A stretch of 24,277 nt of DNA from Patescibacteria group bacterium (GTDB lineage Bacteria > Patescibacteriota > Minisyncoccia > Phycocordibacterales > UBA9973), in NCBI GenBank assembly GCA_030916575.1, contig JAUPWJ010000010.1, positions 1 through 24,277 of the forward strand, given 5' to 3'. Shown one piece after another: positions 21,321-24,277 of this stretch. Position 1 is the stretch's first letter; each line of letters starts with the position of its first letter. Made by a program: the position numbers and the translations under genes. The notes below the pieces were generated by a model, which worked only from the letters and a program-made list of their open reading frames with translations, made no database searches and had not been told where the DNA came from.

Positions 21321-24277
21321 TTAAATCCTGAATTTCTTCTTTAAAATACCATGTTTTATTTCAATTTTTGGAGATGTGAATATACGGCTATAAGATGCAT
21401 CTTTATTTTTCTTTTCAAGAGATATTGTATAATTACCGTTCCCAATAAGTAAATAATAATTCCCCTTTTTATCCAATACTCGATGAGCTACTTCCACACC
21501 AGTTGCTACAGAATAAACTCGCAGAATTCCGTAAGATAGAGGAATTCCAGTTTTATCATTTACAACATTTCCTTTTTTATTTCTAAATAATTTTGTTCTT
21601 TTTAAGGTGAAAAGAAATAGATACAAACAAAAAACAATGACGTTGTACGGTTGAGGTAAGACTAAAAGGATAATAAATGAAATAAAAAATCCAACTACAG
21701 AAAAAATATCACTGAGTCTACTGATAATTACATCTCTTGCGTGATAATACTTCATCTTGCTCTGCTCTTTTTTCGCAAATTCATTCCAGTTGAAACCAAT
21801 TGGGTCCATCGGAATGTTTTTTGCTATGACTTCTCCTCTTTCTTTTACCTCTATAATACTCCCAAAGTAAAGGTCATTGTAAAGTTCATCGCTACTCTTA
21901 CCTACAAGTTTCTCAGATGGGAAATTATAATTATTTTTATTAACTTTAATTTTATAAACACCTGGCTCTACTAAAAATCCATATCGTCCATCCATGTCTG
22001 TTATAGAAGTTGCCACCTCATTCCCTTTTAAATCAAGAAGGACTACATATACGGGGTCGAGTGGTTGCTTGGTTATGGAATCATAAACTACTCCCCAAGG
22101 ACGATTGCGCTTTTTTAAACCAACTCCATAAAGAAATAAGGACCAAAGTCTAAGTAAATTTAAACCAATGTCTGCAATACTACCAATACTTGAAAACAGT
22201 GCTGCGAGAATTCCAAAGGCAAGGCCAGCCAAAGCAATGCTTCTAGAAATCAAATTCCCAACAGGGTCTTTAATATACAGAGAAATTTTTTCAATTAAAG
22301 AAATATTTTCTATAACGGGCACAGGAACAAAACTATTTTCATTATTATTTTCATTTGTAATAACTACTGGTGTAGTTGGTGTTATGACTGGCACAACTTC
22401 TTCTGTTGGAATAACAGGCACAGTAGGAACTTCAGGCACCACAGGAACAACTGGTTCGTCAGGAGGAGAAACAACATCAGGTGGTGTTGGGACTACTGGA
22501 TCTGGAATTATTGGATCTAAAATATCCTGTAAAATATGCAAAACACCCCCTCCTCCATTATTTTGCTGAACTAAAGAAAAATTTGCAGTGACAGAAATAC
22601 TACCAGTGACATTTATATCAGTTCGTGGGTTTGTCGTTGAAGCATCGGACCAATTCGTAAACTCGTAACCCTCATCTGGCACTGCTGTAACTGCTGTACC
22701 ATCTGCACCCAAAATTACAGTTTGAGATGTATTTCCAGAAATAGAACCTCCAGAACCAGCGACATAAGTAAGAGTCGGGAAAGTACATGCAAGCCCAGTT
22801 TGAGTTAGGGTGTCAATAATACTCACGTTACCTGAACCATAATTGTGTACATATAAATTTGTACCGACCAAAGTAGGATATTGTGGATCTGTACCGACGG
22901 TTATTGTGTCAGTCACAGTATTTGTAAGTGTATTAATTATTTTTACATTATCAGAATTTTGATTTACTACATATAAATCAGTACCGGCGAGAATTGATGA
23001 ATTTGGGAAATCGCCTACTACTATTGTATCTGTCACCGTATTTGTATTTGTATCAATGACGGAAACATTATCTGAATCTCTATTTAAAACATACAGATCT
23101 GTGCCAACCAGTGTAGCACCTACAGGGTTATCTCCTACGGCTAGAGTATCAGTTACTGTATTTGTATTTATATCGATGACCGAGACGTTGTCTGTAGCAC
23201 TATTTATTATATACAAGTCGGTACCGGACAATTTAAGATCTGCTGGAGTAGTTCCAACTGCAATTGTAACGGCAACAGTATTTGTAAGAGTATCTACAAC
23301 TTTTACATTATGTGAATTCTGATGTAAAACATATAAATCTGTACCAATAAGTAAAGAAAATTTTGGCGCAGTCCCAACTGTAATTGTATCTGTAACTGTA
23401 TTTGTATTCGTATCAATTACATCAATAGTATTATGATTAAAATTATTTACATATAAGTCCGTACCAACAAGAGTGGAGGAAAAAGGACCACCAAACAGAC
23501 CATCTCCTACTGCCACTGAAGCGATTACAGTATTACTAGTAGTATCAATTACTGAAACAGTATTTGAAAAACGATTTACTATGTATAAATTTGTGCCAAC
23601 GAGAGTAGAGAAGCGAGGGCTATCGCCCACAGTTATTGTTGCTGTAATTTCATTAGTAGTTGTATCTACGACCGAAACGTTATCTGAACCATAGTTACCG
23701 ACATATAAGTCCGTGCCAACGAGCACAGAAGACCAAGGATTGGTGCCCACATTGAATATTGAACAATTTGTAGAATCATTCGTAACTGACTCATTTACAA
23801 GCGCTACCGCATCTACTCCATCAAAATCTTGAATAGGATTACTTACTGGAATAGTATAACTAATATCTACCGTGGCGCCGAGCAAGATAGGAGCAACTAA
23901 AGTCAAAACAACAGTGTCTCCTACTACTCCTACACTCTCTACTGACACAGGCACAGCGTTTACATTAACCACAAAATCTCCTTCGTCGGGCACAGAACCA
24001 GTATCCAGATTCATGTCGTAAGAAATAGTTAGTATCTCATCTTCTACTATTGCAGAAACAAAAACAGGTGGACCAACCTTGACCACAGTATTTGTATTCG
24101 TATCAATAACAGAGACACTTGTCGAATCATAATTCATCACATACAAATCAGTACCAACGAGAGTGGAACTGTACGGTGAAGTTCCAACTGTAATAGTCGC
24201 GGTGACTGTATTTGTATTCGTATCAACAACGGATACACTTGTGTCGCCACCATTATTTACATACAAATCAGTACCGA
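21321..24277 (-). CDS. Membrane-anchored surface protein: YVTN-type propeller, SwmB-like insertion, InlB repeat, Pro-rich stalk, carboxypeptidase-regulatory-like domains (5' end cut)
   Basis: The reading frame stays open to the window edge, so the N-terminus is missing; numbering counts from the Leu codon at 24266. Residues 1-60 and 173-494 are ~40-aa YVTN-family propeller repeats (GTDLYVxNxxSxNVSVIDTNTNTVTxTIxVG). A different beta domain at about 66-165 interrupts them and resembles SwmB-type adhesin domains (ISYDMNLDTGSVP, then VVLTLVAPI). An InlB B-type repeat is at about 498-566, then a Pro/Val-rich stalk at 581-650. Hydrophobic segments lie at about 675-716 (two helices) and 855-892 (two helices). 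Two carboxypeptidase-regulatory-like beta domains (about 722-785 and 897-955) flank the second pair. Unlike its neighbours it lacks a peptidoglycan-binding domain and is held by the membrane. Function unknown; an adhesin or sensor-like role is plausible. Confidence 0.82.
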   Translation of the reverse strand, partial: GTDLYVNNGGDTSVSVVDTNTNTVTATITVGTSPYSSTLVGTDLYVMNYDSTSVSVIDTNTNTVVKVGPPVFVSAIVEDEILTISYDMNLDTGSVPDEGDFVVNVNAVPVSVESVGVVGDTVVLTLVAPILLGATVDISYTIPVSNPIQDFDGVDAVALVNESVTNDSTNCSIFNVGTNPWSSVLVGTDLYVGNYGSDNVSVVDTTTNEITATITVGDSPRFSTLVGTNLYIVNRFSNTVSVIDTTSNTVIASVAVGDGLFGGPFSSTLVGTDLYVNNFNHNTIDVIDTNTNTVTDTITVGTAPKFSLLIGTDLYVLHQNSHNVKVVDTLTNTVAVTIAVGTTPADLKLSGTDLYIINSATDNVSVIDINTNTVTDTLAVGDNPVGATLVGTDLYVLNRDSDNVSVIDTNTNTVTDTIVVGDFPNSSILAGTDLYVVNQNSDNVKIINTLTNTVTDTITVGTDPQYPTLVGTNLYVHNYGSGNVSIIDTLTQTGLACTFPTLTYVAGSGGSISGNTSQTVILGADGTAVTAVPDEGYEFTNWSDASTTNPRTDINVTGSISVTANFSLVQQNNGGGGVLHILQDILDPIIPDPVVPTPPDVVSPPDEPVVPVVPEVPTVPVIPTEEVVPVITPTTPVVITNENNNENSFVPVPVIENISLIEKISLYIKDPVGNLISRSIALAGLAFGILAALFSSIGSIADIGLNLLRLWSLFLYGVGLKKRNRPWGVVYDSITKQPLDPVYVVLLDLKGNEVATSITDMDGRYGFLVEPGVYKIKVNKNNYNFPSEKLVGKSSDELYNDLYFGSIIEVKERGEVIAKNIPMDPIGFNWNEFAKKEQSKMKYYHARDVIISRLSDIFSVVGFFISFIILLVLPQPYNVIVFCLYLFLFTLKRTKLFRNKKGNVVNDKTGIPLSYGILRVYSVATGVEVAHRVLDKKGNYYLLIGNGNYTISLEKKNKDASYSRIFTSPKIEIKHGILKKKFRI
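22569..22775 (-). other. InlB B-type repeat in the membrane-anchored protein
   Basis: Homologous to the repeat at 11692-11901, sharing G-Y-E-F-T-N-W-S-D, N-P-R-T-D and V-T-A-N-F-S-L-V. Its presence in two otherwise unrelated proteins of the cluster indicates domain shuffling. Confidence 0.75.
22785..23750 (-). repeat. Eight YVTN-type propeller repeats
   Basis: Eight tandem units of about 120 bp coding for V-G-x-x-P-x-x-x-x-L-x-G-T-[DN]-L-Y-[VI] and V-[SK]-[VI]-[IV]-[DN]-T-x-T-N-T-V. At least two more copies lie upstream of the inserted domain (to 24277), and the array probably continues beyond the window. Confidence 0.85.
23772..24071 (-). other. SwmB-like beta domain inserted in the propeller array
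   Basis: About 100 residues without the YVTN motif, lying between repeat blocks. Features include E-I-L-T-I-S-Y-D-M-N-L-D, F-V-V-N-V-N and V-V-L-T-L-V-A-P-I-L-L-G, the pattern of SwmB-type repeats in bacterial surface proteins. Domain identity is a judgement by eye. Confidence 0.55.

Noticed and set aside
24262..24277. Start codon of the membrane-anchored protein at TTG 24266
   Set aside because: The frame continues upstream as G-T-D-L, the conserved start of the YVTN repeat, up to the window edge, so the gene is cut rather than starting here.

Overview
The window looks like a piece of a Patescibacteria/CPR genome, most likely Parcubacteria-like. It is AT-rich and very compact, and every supported gene lies on the minus strand, so transcription runs from high to low coordinates. 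The housekeeping proteins are complete but lean. The surface proteins combine a signal peptide, beta-propeller repeats, Ig-like domains and a C-terminal peptidoglycan-binding module, a pattern familiar from Parcubacteria. The lineage is inferred from gene content and style; no 16S rRNA gene is present.

Layout, following transcription. (1) 24277-11263: five large surface-protein genes in tandem. The first is cut by the window edge and is membrane-anchored. The other four (957, 574, 931 and 849 aa) are secreted and end in a shared cassette: a Ser/Gly-rich linker, a 15-residue Cys-bracketed motif and a peptidoglycan-binding domain. Their N-terminal parts differ: 5-, 5- and 10-blade propeller repeats, Big_5-type Ig domains, a 7-blade TolB/PD40 propeller, BspA-type repeats and InlB B-repeats. 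(2) 11223-7784: a MacAB-like exporter operon made of an HlyD-type periplasmic-adaptor-like protein, an FtsX/MacB permease and an ABC ATPase. (3) 7706-7509: a 65-aa two-helix membrane protein with its own classical promoter and a strong terminator. (4) 7423-2732: an apparent operon gatB - class I fructose-bisphosphate aldolase - Nudix hydrolase - FAD-linked oxidase, with gaps of 3-4 nt and one ATGA overlap. (5) 2669-2019: rplY with a strong terminator. (6) 1950-589: a secreted coiled-coil lytic transglycosylase. (7) 570-352: rpmE, then an unusually long multi-helix hairpin that abuts prfA, whose 5' part (to position 1) ends the window.

The most striking regulatory feature is the promoter arrangement. 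Nearly every solitary or operon-leading gene has a perfect TATAAT placed 6-8 nt before the ATG, usually extended by an upstream TG (TGnTATAAT), and I find no convincing Shine-Dalgarno sequence in front of any gene. This predicts widespread leaderless mRNAs. In the surface array the whole 15-18 nt gaps between genes are occupied by this element, so each paralogue seems to be its own transcription unit.

Functionally, the left part is translation (L31, RF1, L25, GatB) with some carbon and redox metabolism. The right part is an envelope island: wall-bound adhesin-like or enzyme-like propeller proteins, a wall hydrolase and an ABC exporter. Repeats nearly identical at DNA level suggest recent expansion and domain shuffling in the surface genes. 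No tRNA, rRNA, transposase or CRISPR array was seen, and no stretch over 300 bases lacks a gene.
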